Positions 24,122 through 33,236 of a stretch of 47,754 nucleotides of DNA are shown piece by piece (position 1 is the first letter of the stretch; each line of letters starts with the position of its first letter). The notes under the pieces were generated by a model, which was given only the letters and a program-made list of their open reading frames with translations, was not told the origin of the DNA and made no database searches. Source of the DNA: Methylobacterium sp. Leaf118 (GTDB lineage: Bacteria; Pseudomonadota; Alphaproteobacteria; Rhizobiales; Beijerinckiaceae); the NCBI RefSeq assembly GCF_920984675.1, contig NZ_CAKLBV010000035.1:1-47754 (forward strand). Reading direction: 5' to 3'. A program made the translations under genes and the position numbers.

Positions 24122-24418
24122 TTAGAGCGCTCTCCGCCGAAGTGGAACCCGGTTCGGCTGAAGAGAGCGCGACACAACAAAGACTGAGAGCCGTGCTCAC
24201 GTTTCAACGTGATCGGGCACGGCTCTAGTTGCGCATGGAGCAACGCTGCCGAGACCTCGAAGCCGAGTCCGGCATCCTGCGTGACAACACACTCTTCCCG
24301 TGTTGGCCGCAGCAAACTCGGCCGAGCTGATCAAGCGAAAACGGTATGACGCTCACGGGACGAACCGTCCCACTCGCTCGTTGAGCTTGCGATCCCTTCC
24401 GAACGGCTCGGCAGATTT
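24122..24418. repeat. Non-coding stretch with two long hairpins
   Basis: First hairpin: GCGCTCTC (24127-24134) pairs with GAGAGCGC (24163-24170), with inner GCCGAA/TTCGGC. Second hairpin: AGAGCCGTGC (24187-24196) pairs with GCACGGCTCT (24217-24226), enclosing TCACGTT-TC-AACGTGA. The first resembles palindromes scattered in Rhizobiales genomes. From 24227 to 24418 I see no gene; a short frame (MEQRCRDLEAESGILRDN) vaguely recalls an IS3 OrfA coil but is too short to call. Confidence 0.5.
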
Positions 24419-24450
24419 AGCCCGCTTCAGAAATCGGAGCGGGGCTTTTT
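24419..24450 (+). terminator. Rho-independent terminator, plus-strand orientation
   Basis: AGCCCGCT (24419-24426) pairs with AGCGGGGCT (24437-24445) with one bulged G, followed by an uninterrupted T run. No plus-strand gene ends nearby: the closest is the deleted transposase 310 bases upstream. It is therefore an orphan terminator, or it ends a small RNA. On the other strand it lies 17 bases after the adhesin stop and may act as a 3' hairpin there. Confidence 0.6.
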
Positions 24451-24466
24451 CGTGTTTGATCTCGCA

Positions 24467-25453
24467 TTACACGACAAAAAAATCAGCTTCCGTGAGCGCA
24501 GTCTTGTTATCGAGGACTGCAATCTTCACTTTCAGGCTACTGCCGGAGCCGTCGGCGTCGTAAAACAGTTCGCCAGTTGTCTGCTTGTAGAGAATGCGAT
24601 CGTTCGCATCGACTGAGCTGATGCTGATGTTTTTGAACGCCGTCGCGTCGAGTTCCCCCGTCGCGAGGGTCGTGAAGATGCTCTTCGACAACTGGATCGT
24701 GTCCTCGGATGCGAAATCGGTGATGTGGTCGATGTTGCCCGTCCCCGGCCAGTTGGCGAAGACGAAGGTATCGGCGCCGCCCCGGCCCGTCAGCACATCG
24801 TTGCCCCAGCCGCCGTTCAGAACGTTGGTCCCGTTATGGCCGATCAGCGTCTGGTTGAGCGCGTTGCCGATCAGGGTGATCGCCCCGTCGCCGGCTGACG
24901 AGAGAACCCGCAATTCCTCGATCTCTTGGCCGGCGGCGAGGGTGTAGCTCACAGAAACCGCGACCGAGTCCCAACCTCCACCTTTGGCCTCGATGATCTG
25001 GTCGCCCGCATTGTCGACGATATAGGTGTCGCTGCCGATGCCACCGGTCAGGAGGTCGGCACCGGCTCCGCCATCGAGCCGATCTGCGCCTGCCCCGCCA
25101 TCGAGCACGTTGACACCACCATTGCCCTTAAGGATCTGCGCGAACTCATTGCCGGTCAGGCTGACCGCGCGATCCCCCGCGATCCAGGCGACCCGCAATT
25201 CCTCGACTCCCTGGCCGGCAGCGAGGGTGTAGCTCACTGCCGTGGCGATGGTGTCCCGCCCACCGCCGATCGCCTCGGTCACTTGATCGCCGACATTGTC
25301 GACGAGATACACGTCGTTTCCGGCGCCCCCATCGAGATGGTCCGCGCCAGCGCCGCCATCGAGCCTGTCGGCGCCCCCGCCGCCGTAGATCGTATTGTCA
25401 CGCGCGTCGCCGATCACGGTCTCGGGGTTCATGTCGCCGATCGTGATGACCAC
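24467..25453 (-). CDS. RTX calcium-binding C-terminal part of the split giant adhesin
   Basis: The same reading frame is open from 25555, directly after the TAG that ends the gene at 25556, so this is the 3' part of one ancestral gene. A separate start would have to be GTG 25453. Upstream of that, in frame, VADGLSLDYEQRQTETIRVN completes the cadherin-like domain broken by the stop. Three RTX blocks follow: YGGGGADRLDGGAGADHLDG, then VLDGGAGADRLDGGAGADLL, then NGGWGNDVLTGRGGADTF, each the GGxGxDxLx calcium-binding type. The end, FYDADGSGSSLKVKIAVL then ALTEADFFVV, is a type I secretion signal. Without the upstream part this fragment would be a secretable domain with no adhesive portion. Confidence 0.8.
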   Translation of the reverse strand: MVITIGDMNPETVIGDARDNTIYGGGGADRLDGGAGADHLDGGAGNDVYLVDNVGDQVTEAIGGGRDTIATAVSYTLAAGQGVEELRVAWIAGDRAVSLTGNEFAQILKGNGGVNVLDGGAGADRLDGGAGADLLTGGIGSDTYIVDNAGDQIIEAKGGGWDSVAVSVSYTLAAGQEIEELRVLSSAGDGAITLIGNALNQTLIGHNGTNVLNGGWGNDVLTGRGGADTFVFANWPGTGNIDHITDFASEDTIQLSKSIFTTLATGELDATAFKNISISSVDANDRILYKQTTGELFYDADGSGSSLKVKIAVLDNKTALTEADFFVV

Positions 25454-25555
25454 GTCCTGTTCGAACGCGTGGCCCGCTCCGTCGACGACGTTGACACGGA
25501 TCGTTTCGGTCTGACGCTGCTCGTAGTCGAGTGAGAGCCCATCAGCGACGATGAT

Positions 25556-28500
25556 CTAATCGTGGCGAACACCGCCGAGCTTGAAGCGACCGCCGTCGTC
25601 GTCCATCAGCATGTAGGTGAAGGCGGCGTTGCCCCCGCCGACCGCCAGGAGCGCGCCAACAACCGCGCCGTTCCTCGCGTTCTCGTTGACCGCCGCGTGG
25701 GAGAGCGAGATCGACGTCGGTCCCTGTGCGACCGCTGTCAGAACCACGTCGTTGCCGTCACCGCCCACATAGGAGATCTTCAGGGTCTGGCTGCCGAGCG
25801 TCGTCGTGGCGCCTTCGGCGAGGCCCGCAAACGTGCCATAGACGGCGCTCGCGCTGCGATTGTCGACGATCGTGAAGCTCTGGCCGGCCGTCGGCGTGAA
25901 TCCGTTGATCAGGCTGAGGCCCAGCGTCGCGCCGTCGATCGAGACAAATCCGTGGTCGAGCACGACCGTCTGATCGTAGCCGCTGCCGGCCGCCGATCCG
26001 CCGATCTCCTCCTTGAAATGCGCGCCAGTCATGACGTTCAGCATGATGAAGGTGGACTGGCCGGCGGCGCCGTCGCCCGGCGACAGGACGCCGCCGGCCT
26101 CGACGAGCGCACTGCCGATCGATCCGCGCCCGCCGAGCGTCGCGCCGGCCTTCACGTCGACGGCCGAGTACGCGAGCGAACCGTCGACCAGCAGCGTGCC
26201 GCTCGTCACCGTGGTGGCGCCGACGTAGAGGTTGGCGCCTGCCAGGTTGACCGTCCCGGATCCCTCGATCGAAACCCCGGCAAACGGGATTCCAACGTAG
26301 GACAAGTAGAGCGGAAAGGCGTTTGGCTCGTGCTGCGCCACGTGGGCGAAACCCTCTGCGTATTTGGGATCGTAGAGGATCGTCGCGGATGCGGGGTCGG
26401 AAATGACGCCTGAGATCGTGGTGCGTTGTCCCGCCGTCTGGCCGGCGCCGAAGACCCGGATCTCGTTGGCCGCAAGCACGATGTCGCCCGGCCCTGTCCC
26501 GATCGTGGCGGGTCCACCGCCGGAGCCGGCGGCGACGTTCGTCAGCGTGACGTCGTTGCCATCCCCGCCACGGTACGAGATCCTGAAATAGTGCGTCCCG
26601 TCATTGGTGAAGCTCGAGCCCTCGGCGAGACCCGCGAACGTGCCGGAGATCGCCGCCGGTCCCCGGTTGTCGATGATCTTGAACGTATGGCCGAGCTCCG
26701 TCGGGGCGTCGGACGCCAGGACGAGCTGGAGCGTGGCGCCGCCCAGCGTTACGACGCCGGCGCCCGGACCGGTCCCATATCCCGCGCCCGTCACGACCGT
26801 CTGGTCGTAGCTGCTCGCGCCGATCTCTTGCGTGACGATCGCGCCGGACGCGAGCGCGAGCCCCGCCATCGTCAGCGTTCCGTAGCCGTTGCCGGGCGAC
26901 AGGGTTCCACCCGCGTCGACCGTCACGAAGGCCGCCGAGCCGAGGCCGCCGAACGTCGCGCCGTTCTGCACGTCGATCGACGAAAACCGGATCGTCCCGT
27001 TGACCAGCAGCGTGCCGCTCATCACCACGGTCGGGCCGAAATAGGTTTCGAAGCCGGTCAGGACGACCGAGCCGAGGCCCTGGATCGAAACGCCGCCGGG
27101 GGCGAGGTGGGAACCGGGTCCGCCCGCGAAGGTCGTGATGTAGAAATCCGGGAGGGTGGACAGGCCCAAATTCTGGACTTGGGCCCATGCTTGGTCAGAA
27201 ATGTGCTTGGAGACGACCGTCGTCTCACCTTCGGTCTGGTCGGCGCCGAATGCGCGGATCTCATCGGCTGCAAGTTTGATGTAGGTCGCGCCCGTCTCGC
27301 CCGTCCAACCCGGAAAGCCCGGCAAGTCCGGAAAGCTTGGCAAACTCGGAAAGCTTGGCAGGCCCGGAAAGCCGGGAAAGCCGGTTCCTCCGGTCCCCCC
27401 GGTCTCGTCGTTCGTCGCGGTGAGCACCGTCAGCAGCGTGCTGCCGTCGGTGTCCGCAACGACGCTGAAAGAGACGCCCGTCGAACGTCCCAGCGAGAAT
27501 GTTTCGGTGGTGGCGCCGTCGGTCACCGCAAGGGTCGATCCGTCGACCGACCACGTCACCGAAGGCGAATAGGTCATCCACTGGAGGTCGATGGTGTCGC
27601 CGGCGTCGATGCCGGCGAGCGTGTTGCGGAACGCGACCGTCGCGCCAGCCGCGATCGCCTGGTCCAGCCGCAATTCGACGTTCGAGCCGGCGAAGCTGAT
27701 GTCGCCGAATCCCGCCGACGCATTGGTGACGAGTTCGAGCGTTCCGGAGACGATCGTCGTGACTTGGCTATAGGTGTTCTGGCCTGCCAGGACGACGGTG
27801 CCCTGGCCGTCGATCCGCAGCGCGCCTGGTTCGACGACGGGCCCCTCGGGAATGCCGAGAGCGAGCTTGAGAAGGTTTACCGGAACGTCGGGAAGGATCG
27901 ATTTGAGCGCGTTGAGGGTGACTTCGAAGATCCCGAAGGGATCATTGCTCGAGGTCAGCGCACGTTCTGCGGCGATATCGCCCGAAATCGTCGTCACCTC
28001 ATCGGCGGCCTGGCCGCCGCCCAGCGTGATCGTCGTCCCCTCCCGCAGGAAGATCGAGCCGCCCTGGCCCTGGCCATCGCCGCCGCGGCTGCCGCCATGT
28101 CCTCCCGTCGCCGTCCCTCCGGCGAGCGTCCCGCCGGCGATGGTCAGCGTCCCGCCCTGCTGCACGAAGACGTCGCCGCCGGCCCCGAGACCGCCGCCGC
28201 CGCCGCCGATGCCGTCGGATATGCCGAGGTCGATGGAGCTGCCGGGATTCGCGGCTTTCATGGCGTGTTCGACGATGGCTAAGAGCTGGTTCGTAAAGTT
28301 GCTCACGCCGCCGCTGCCGGCGCCGTAGCCGCCTAGCCCTCCGAATGCCAAGAAATCGAAGCTGTTGCCGAAGCCCAGAGTAAAACCGATGGAGCCGCCG
28401 CCGCCTCCGAAACCGCCGGCTCCGCCAATGATGCCGCTGGCGCCGCCGAGGCCGAACCCGGCCTCACCTGGCAAAAGGAGATCCCCGAACGACGCGGCGG

Positions 28501-31165
28501 TCGGGGAGAGACCGATTACGGCCTCAAGAGAATCCGCCAATGCCTTGTCCTTAATTCGACACTCCGCAATGAGCCGGTCGTATCCAGGGAGGGCAGAGTA
28601 ATTTAAGCCAAACATTTGACCGCCGGTTGCAAAATATTGCTCCGCGGTTGTGGGCAGTAATGACCGTATGGACCTGACAAAATCGAGGCTTCCGTCGATC
28701 GAATAGGTCCCATTTTCTTTCGTTGCCGAGGCGATCAGCCCCAGCACGTCGATGTCTGGGTGGGCCGCTTGATATTCGCTCAAGGTCAGGGGAGTGACCC
28801 CGGGACCGAAGTGTCCATTTCCGCCGACCGCGCTGTTGCCGGAAAACGCGACGTTCCGCGTGACGACGTCGGCGTCCGCCCCCACGAACAGGCCGCCGCC
28901 GAGACCCGCGTCGCCGCCGCCGCCGAACACGCCGTCGGCGCCCTTGGCGAGCATGTCGGCGAGCGTCAGGTTCTCGATCGTGACGCCACCGGACGTGACC
29001 GTCAGGCCGCGGAACGCGTCGGCGCCGTTCAAGGTCGCGCCGGCGCCATGGATCGTCAGCGTGTCGGCGCCGGAGAGCTTGATGGCGGCGAGATCGGCGG
29101 TCTCGGTCAGCGTCGCGCCCGCCGCGAGCGTGATGGAATAGTGCACGCCGCCGCCGCCCGAGGCGGCCGAGGACTGGTTGATGCCCGTGATGATCGTGGA
29201 CAGCGTCGCGGCGTCCGACACGCCCGCATAGTCAGTGCCGATGACCACGTGCGTGTCGGCGTTCACGGGCGTCAGGCTCGTCGCGGTCTGGTCGGTGATC
29301 GTCAGCGTCGTCGCGGAAGGTTGGCCGGGCGTTCCGGGGCCCGCAAGCAGACGCAGCGCCTGAAGCTCGGCGGTCACCGCGGCGGCCGTCCCCTGCAGGG
29401 TGTAGACCGCGTGTCCGTCGACGATCGTCTTGGCCGAAAGCCCGCTGAACCCGTCGCCGTCCGCGAGCCCCGCATTCGGATCGCCGATCGTGATCGTCAC
29501 ATGATGCGTCGGCGCGCTGGCGTTCTCCTCGCCGATGACGACCGTCGAGAAAGGAGTGTACGAGGTCGAGCCTCGTTCGACGCTCGTGCTGTCAGCCATG
29601 CCCGTGATCGTCGAGACGACGCCGTTGACGACCTCGACGCCGCCAGCGCCGTCGCTCTGCACCGTCAGCGGCCCGGTCAGGGCGTTGAACAGCGTGAAGG
29701 TCTCGCTGAACTGCCCGCTCGTGACGACCAGAACGCCGTTCGAGACCGTCGCCGTGGCGGACGCCGAATAGGACAGCCCGGCGAGGTCGATCACGTCGCC
29801 GAAGCCGAAATCCGCCAGGGTGTTCCCGAAGGTCGCATGCGAGCCCAGGCTGAACGCCGACTGATTGAGCTGCAGGACCTGAACACCGTCGCCGAAGGTG
29901 ATCGCGCCCGAACCGGCCGAGCTGTTCTGCCCGAGTTCGAGCGTGCCGGCGTCGAACGCGATCCCGCCTGAAAACGTGTTGGCGGCCGACAGCACGACCG
30001 TGCCCGCGCCCGTCAGATGGAGCGAGCCCGCGCCGGCTTCCGCGCCCGTCCCGCCCGACCCAGTCTGGTCGGCGACGACGCCGGAGAGGGTCAGCGTGTC
30101 GCCCGCGTCGGGGGCGAGCGTGATCGCCGTGTCGCCCTGGATGAAAATTCCGCTGCCGAGGCCGAGTGCCCCGTAGCCGCCCTGCACAACGCCGCCGGCG
30201 AGCGAGCCGCCGCGCACGACCAGCGTCGCGCCCTCCTGCACGAACACGGCGCCGCCCGCGCCAAGGCCGCCGCCGGCTGCGGCGAGAGCGTAATCGCCGT
30301 CTCCGGCGCCGAAGCCGCCCTGTCCGCCAGGGCCGCCATAGCCGCCGCCGCCGCCGAACCCGCCGTTGCCGCCCAAGGCGCGGAAATTGGTGAGGGTGGT
30401 TCCGCCACCGCCGCCGCCGCCGCCGAACCCGCCGTCGCCGCCGTTGCCCGCGGTGTACAGCCCCGAGCGGCCGCCGCCGCCGCCGCCGCCATAGCCACCG
30501 ACGCCGCCGGTGACGTGATCCGCGCTGGCCTGACCGCCGACGCCGCCGCCGGTCCCGGCGACGCCCGAGCTGCCGTTGCCGCCGGAGCCGTAGGGAACCG
30601 CGACCGGAGCAGCGGCGGGGTCGGTGCGCGAATCCGCGCCGTCGTTGAGGAGACCAGCCGCGCCGGCGAGCCCGCCGCCGCCGCTGGCGCCCGAAAAGCC
30701 GCCTGCGCCGCCGATGGCGCTGGTTCCGACGAAATCGACGTTGTCGATCGTGACATGGGCGGCCGAAACGCCGCCGGCCGTGTTCGCGGCGACGAACAGG
30801 CCGCCGCCAAGGCCCGCGCCGCCTCCCCCGCCCCCGGGGCCGCCCGAGCCGCCCTGCGCGACCGTGTTGGCGATCGTCAGGTCCGAGATGGTGACGTCGC
30901 CGGAATAAACGAACAGGCCGCGCTGGTTATAGGAAGCGCCAACGGGGCTTTGCCCGTTCAGCGTCGCGCCATTGCCGAGGATCTCGAGCGTCACGCCGGC
31001 TTGCAGGTTGATCGCCGGCAGCGCGCTCGTCAGCGCGATATTGGCGTTGGCGGCGAGCGTGATCTGGAACGCGCCGCTGGTCTGCTGCGCGGCCAGCGCC
31101 AGCGCCTGGTTCAGCCCTTCGACCGTCGTGATCGGAGCGTTGGGATTCAGAATCGTCGCAGACAT
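25556..31165 (-). CDS. Giant secreted adhesin, N-terminal part: Gly-rich and autotransporter-type beta-strand repeats, ending at an in-frame TAG
   Basis: 1869 codons up to the TAG; the full frame to 24467 would give 2232 aa. There is no N-terminal signal peptide, as in type I secreted RTX proteins. Residues 1-100 are a beta-helix start (NIALTSALPAINLQAGVTLE). Residues ~105-335 are very Gly-rich, like PE-PGRS sequence. At least four autotransporter-associated beta-strand repeats occur, near 380, 1120, 1370 and 1640, with a second Gly-rich block between 950 and 1080. A collagen-like FPGFPGLPSFP linker lies near 1260-1285. The last ~45 residues open a cadherin-like domain (SISLSHAAVNENARNGAVVG) cut by the stop. 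ATG 31165 is preferred; ATG 31213 or 31183 are possible. The role is probably surface or EPS attachment. No type I exporter is in the window. Confidence 0.82.
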   Translation of the reverse strand: MSATILNPNAPITTVEGLNQALALAAQQTSGAFQITLAANANIALTSALPAINLQAGVTLEILGNGATLNGQSPVGASYNQRGLFVYSGDVTISDLTIANTVAQGGSGGPGGGGGGAGLGGGLFVAANTAGGVSAAHVTIDNVDFVGTSAIGGAGGFSGASGGGGLAGAAGLLNDGADSRTDPAAAPVAVPYGSGGNGSSGVAGTGGGVGGQASADHVTGGVGGYGGGGGGGRSGLYTAGNGGDGGFGGGGGGGGTTLTNFRALGGNGGFGGGGGYGGPGGQGGFGAGDGDYALAAAGGGLGAGGAVFVQEGATLVVRGGSLAGGVVQGGYGALGLGSGIFIQGDTAITLAPDAGDTLTLSGVVADQTGSGGTGAEAGAGSLHLTGAGTVVLSAANTFSGGIAFDAGTLELGQNSSAGSGAITFGDGVQVLQLNQSAFSLGSHATFGNTLADFGFGDVIDLAGLSYSASATATVSNGVLVVTSGQFSETFTLFNALTGPLTVQSDGAGGVEVVNGVVSTITGMADSTSVERGSTSYTPFSTVVIGEENASAPTHHVTITIGDPNAGLADGDGFSGLSAKTIVDGHAVYTLQGTAAAVTAELQALRLLAGPGTPGQPSATTLTITDQTATSLTPVNADTHVVIGTDYAGVSDAATLSTIITGINQSSAASGGGGVHYSITLAAGATLTETADLAAIKLSGADTLTIHGAGATLNGADAFRGLTVTSGGVTIENLTLADMLAKGADGVFGGGGDAGLGGGLFVGADADVVTRNVAFSGNSAVGGNGHFGPGVTPLTLSEYQAAHPDIDVLGLIASATKENGTYSIDGSLDFVRSIRSLLPTTAEQYFATGGQMFGLNYSALPGYDRLIAECRIKDKALADSLEAVIGLSPTAASFGDLLLPGEAGFGLGGASGIIGGAGGFGGGGGSIGFTLGFGNSFDFLAFGGLGGYGAGSGGVSNFTNQLLAIVEHAMKAANPGSSIDLGISDGIGGGGGGLGAGGDVFVQQGGTLTIAGGTLAGGTATGGHGGSRGGDGQGQGGSIFLREGTTITLGGGQAADEVTTISGDIAAERALTSSNDPFGIFEVTLNALKSILPDVPVNLLKLALGIPEGPVVEPGALRIDGQGTVVLAGQNTYSQVTTIVSGTLELVTNASAGFGDISFAGSNVELRLDQAIAAGATVAFRNTLAGIDAGDTIDLQWMTYSPSVTWSVDGSTLAVTDGATTETFSLGRSTGVSFSVVADTDGSTLLTVLTATNDETGGTGGTGFPGFPGLPSFPSLPSFPDLPGFPGWTGETGATYIKLAADEIRAFGADQTEGETTVVSKHISDQAWAQVQNLGLSTLPDFYITTFAGGPGSHLAPGGVSIQGLGSVVLTGFETYFGPTVVMSGTLLVNGTIRFSSIDVQNGATFGGLGSAAFVTVDAGGTLSPGNGYGTLTMAGLALASGAIVTQEIGASSYDQTVVTGAGYGTGPGAGVVTLGGATLQLVLASDAPTELGHTFKIIDNRGPAAISGTFAGLAEGSSFTNDGTHYFRISYRGGDGNDVTLTNVAAGSGGGPATIGTGPGDIVLAANEIRVFGAGQTAGQRTTISGVISDPASATILYDPKYAEGFAHVAQHEPNAFPLYLSYVGIPFAGVSIEGSGTVNLAGANLYVGATTVTSGTLLVDGSLAYSAVDVKAGATLGGRGSIGSALVEAGGVLSPGDGAAGQSTFIMLNVMTGAHFKEEIGGSAAGSGYDQTVVLDHGFVSIDGATLGLSLINGFTPTAGQSFTIVDNRSASAVYGTFAGLAEGATTTLGSQTLKISYVGGDGNDVVLTAVAQGPTSISLSHAAVNENARNGAVVGALLAVGGGNAAFTYMLMDDDGGRFKLGGVRHD
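27309..27384 (-). repeat. In-gene repeat encoding an FPGLP/SFP collagen-like linker
   Basis: Units close to CCCGGAAAGC / CTTGGAAAGC recur about seven times. On the coding (minus) strand they give alternating Phe-Pro-Gly-(Leu/Phe)-Pro-Ser. It sits between two beta-strand-repeat domains of the adhesin and probably works as a length-variable stalk. Confidence 0.6.
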
Positions 31166-31283
31166 ACACCCGACCCTATTCATTGGCGGGGCAAGCTCTG
31201 TGGCCGTCGACACGGGCCATCGCCCGCGTCGGTGCGCCTTCCACGATCACCCATTCGTTGGCGCACAAACCAACGCGCGAATA

Positions 31284-31313
31284 TTGCTAAAAATGTATTC
31301 TCCGCGCGGTCAA
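31284..31313 (-). promoter_or_regulatory. Candidate promoter of the adhesin gene
   Basis: On the minus strand TTGACC (31313-31308) is followed after 18 bases by TAGCAA (31289-31284), in the most AT-rich patch of the 391-base gap (31166-31556) between the adhesin and the AraC-type gene. Transcription would start about 110 bases before ATG 31165. The rest of this gap shows no gene; the AraC promoter is not identified. Confidence 0.35.
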
Positions 31314-31556
31314 CGGAGCGGCTCGCCCGATCGCTGAAATTGAGACGGACGGTTCACAATCTGAGACGCCTTGCACAAGATGCATGATGACTCACAGAGC
31401 TTTCGATCTGCGGCGTCCTGATCGCGACCACCTTGCGCTCAGGGTGTCCGCTTGACCTCCGGCCAGCTCATTGCTTGGCTAGCCAACCAGACGGCTGGGA
31501 CGTATCGCACAATGGGGCAACGGGCCCTCACGACGACAATGCGAACCGGGTAAGCG

Positions 31557-32627
31557 ATGTCCGATCCAAGCCCGAAAGCCGGATCGCCGGCCCGTTTCAG
31601 CCTGAAGGTTACGCGCGGGGCGCCCAACGAGTTCGAGATGTGGCGGGCGGCTGTATCGCCGATGTTCGAGATCGCCCCGCTCTCAGCCGCGGAGGCCGCC
31701 GCCTTCGGCATGGACACGACGGGCTATTTCCTACCCGGCCTGGCGATCACGCGGACGACCTCGTCGGGCTGCGCGTTCGAACGCTCGCGATCGGTCATCG
31801 CGAGGAGTGGCATCGAGAACATCATGGTACAGGTCTATCTCGAGGGTGGATACGTCCTCGACGCGGAGGGCATCTGCTCCGAGATACACTCCGGCGATGT
31901 CGTGGCGATCGACCTGCGACGCGAATGCGTCATCCGCGCAGAGCCCTACGCCAACCTCGCGCTGACCGTGCAGCGCGACATGATCGCGCCGATGGTCATC
32001 GACATGGAGAAGCTCCATGGCCTGATCATCCGGAACGGTGAGTCCCGCAACGCATTGCTAAAGTCCCACATGCTGATGCTGCACGCCGAGGCCCCAAATA
32101 TCGGCGTCGCGGAGCAGTCCGCAGTCGTACAGGGGACCGCAGCGCTTCTGGCCGCCTGCCTCGGGCCATCGCTCGCGTCGCGCGAGATCGCACCCTCGAC
32201 CGAGCCGCTCTCAACACTCCAATTGATTCGTCGGGCGATCGACAGTCGCCTCAGCGACGTTGAACTGGGGCCGGTGTCGCTCGCCAAGCAGTTCGGCCTC
32301 TCGCGCGCCTCGGTATACCGGTTGTTCGAGCCACTCGGCGGCATCCGGGCGTACATTCAACAACGGCGCTTGATGCACGCCTATCAGCTCCTCACCAACC
32401 CTTCGCACGTTGACGAGCAGATCAGCGCGATCGCGCGGCAGGTCGGCTTCGCACAGAGCACCGCCTTCAGCCGCGCCTTCCGCAGCCTCTACAAAATGAC
32501 GCCCAGCGACGTTCGGGCGGTTGCGCAATCAGGCTTCATCTCGGCGCATGACGAGCCGCGCTCCGGCGATGCATCGTTCTGGATGCTCAACCGTTGGCTG
32601 CTTGGCCTCGACGCAAACGGTCGATGA
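31557..32627 (+). CDS. AraC-family transcriptional regulator
   Basis: DNA-binding regulator of 356 aa. The N-terminal ~200 residues form an AraC-binding-like sensor domain (AraC_binding_2 type) with VQVYLEGGYVLDAEG and IHSGDVVAIDLRRECVI. The C-terminal ~110 residues have two helix-turn-helix units: SLAKQFGLSRASVYRLFEPL, and ISAIARQVGFAQSTAFSRAF followed by FRSLYKMTPSDVRA, the AraC signature. It is divergent from the giant adhesin and may control it; the spacing allows a shared operator, but that is inference. The start ATG is well placed, though no strong ribosome site is visible. Downstream lies insertion-sequence debris. Confidence 0.88.
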   Translation: MSDPSPKAGSPARFSLKVTRGAPNEFEMWRAAVSPMFEIAPLSAAEAAAFGMDTTGYFLPGLAITRTTSSGCAFERSRSVIARSGIENIMVQVYLEGGYVLDAEGICSEIHSGDVVAIDLRRECVIRAEPYANLALTVQRDMIAPMVIDMEKLHGLIIRNGESRNALLKSHMLMLHAEAPNIGVAEQSAVVQGTAALLAACLGPSLASREIAPSTEPLSTLQLIRRAIDSRLSDVELGPVSLAKQFGLSRASVYRLFEPLGGIRAYIQQRRLMHAYQLLTNPSHVDEQISAIARQVGFAQSTAFSRAFRSLYKMTPSDVRAVAQSGFISAHDEPRSGDASFWMLNRWLLGLDANGR

Positions 32628-32798
32628 TCGGAAGCAGGCAGCAACGCGAAAATTTGAGTTGGCATGGTTATACCAAAGTGATCGACGACAACTTGAAGAT
32701 ACCAGTCAACATGATCCTGCGCAGCGACCGGCAATCGAGTGGGGCCGGTTCTTTCAGTCAATCGCAACTTGACCTAACCCCATCCGGTGGATCAGGAA

Positions 32799-32933
32799 CT
32801 ATGTTATGGTCTGCAGCAGCTTGAGGCGGTTGACCTGCCCCTCGTCCTGCCCGCTGCTCCAGGACAGGCGAGGCCCGGCGCGAACGGCAGCCCCGTCCTG
32901 AGCAAGGCTGGCGGCGAAGCTCTCAGCCACCGT
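32799..32933 (-). pseudogene. ISL3-family transposase C-terminal remnant
   Basis: The minus frame reads VAESFAASLAQDGAAVRAGP then RLSWSSGQDEGQVNRLKLLQ. This is like the end of ISL3/IS204-type transposases, in which WSNGxVEGQxNRLK is highly conserved. It runs into a stop immediately after, and the rest of the gene is absent or unrecognisable upstream. CCCCATCCGGTGGATCAG just beyond could be the element's terminal sequence. Confidence 0.45.
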
Positions 32934-33236
32934 CACGCCGCAAGCCCGGCGTAAAACGCCTTCGCGATCGTCATCGGCCGAGCTCTTCAGCGGAAATGGG
33001 ACGCTCGCGCCGATCCATCGATTCGCGTTCGGGCCCGGAGTGCGTCGGGTTCATCCATTTGCGCGAGTTCAGCCCTGCCACCACCGCGTGAATGCGGACG
33101 AGATTGACCGCCGGGCGGATCGCCCGACTTTCTGCAGCCAGCTGCCACGTGGCTTCGCATCGGGCTGCCGCGAACAGGTGCGCCTCCGGTGGGGGCGCAG
33201 GCTCTGCCGCGTAGGCCGCGAGCGCCGCCGCATCGG

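Noticed and set aside
24228..24320. Possible IS3-type OrfA fragment (MEQRCRDLEAESGILRDN)
   Set aside because: Only about 18 residues resemble a coiled-coil end; too short to separate from chance.
30160..30850. Regular GCC/GGC-rich repetition considered as a CRISPR-like or non-coding repeat array
   Set aside because: The repeats are codon-phased glycine codons of one long reading frame, without uniform repeats and unique spacers. No CRISPR array or cas gene is seen in the window.
26426..31387. Several long plus-strand frames opposite the adhesin gene
   Set aside because: They mirror the glycine-rich repeats as Pro/Ala/Arg tracts and lack any fold.
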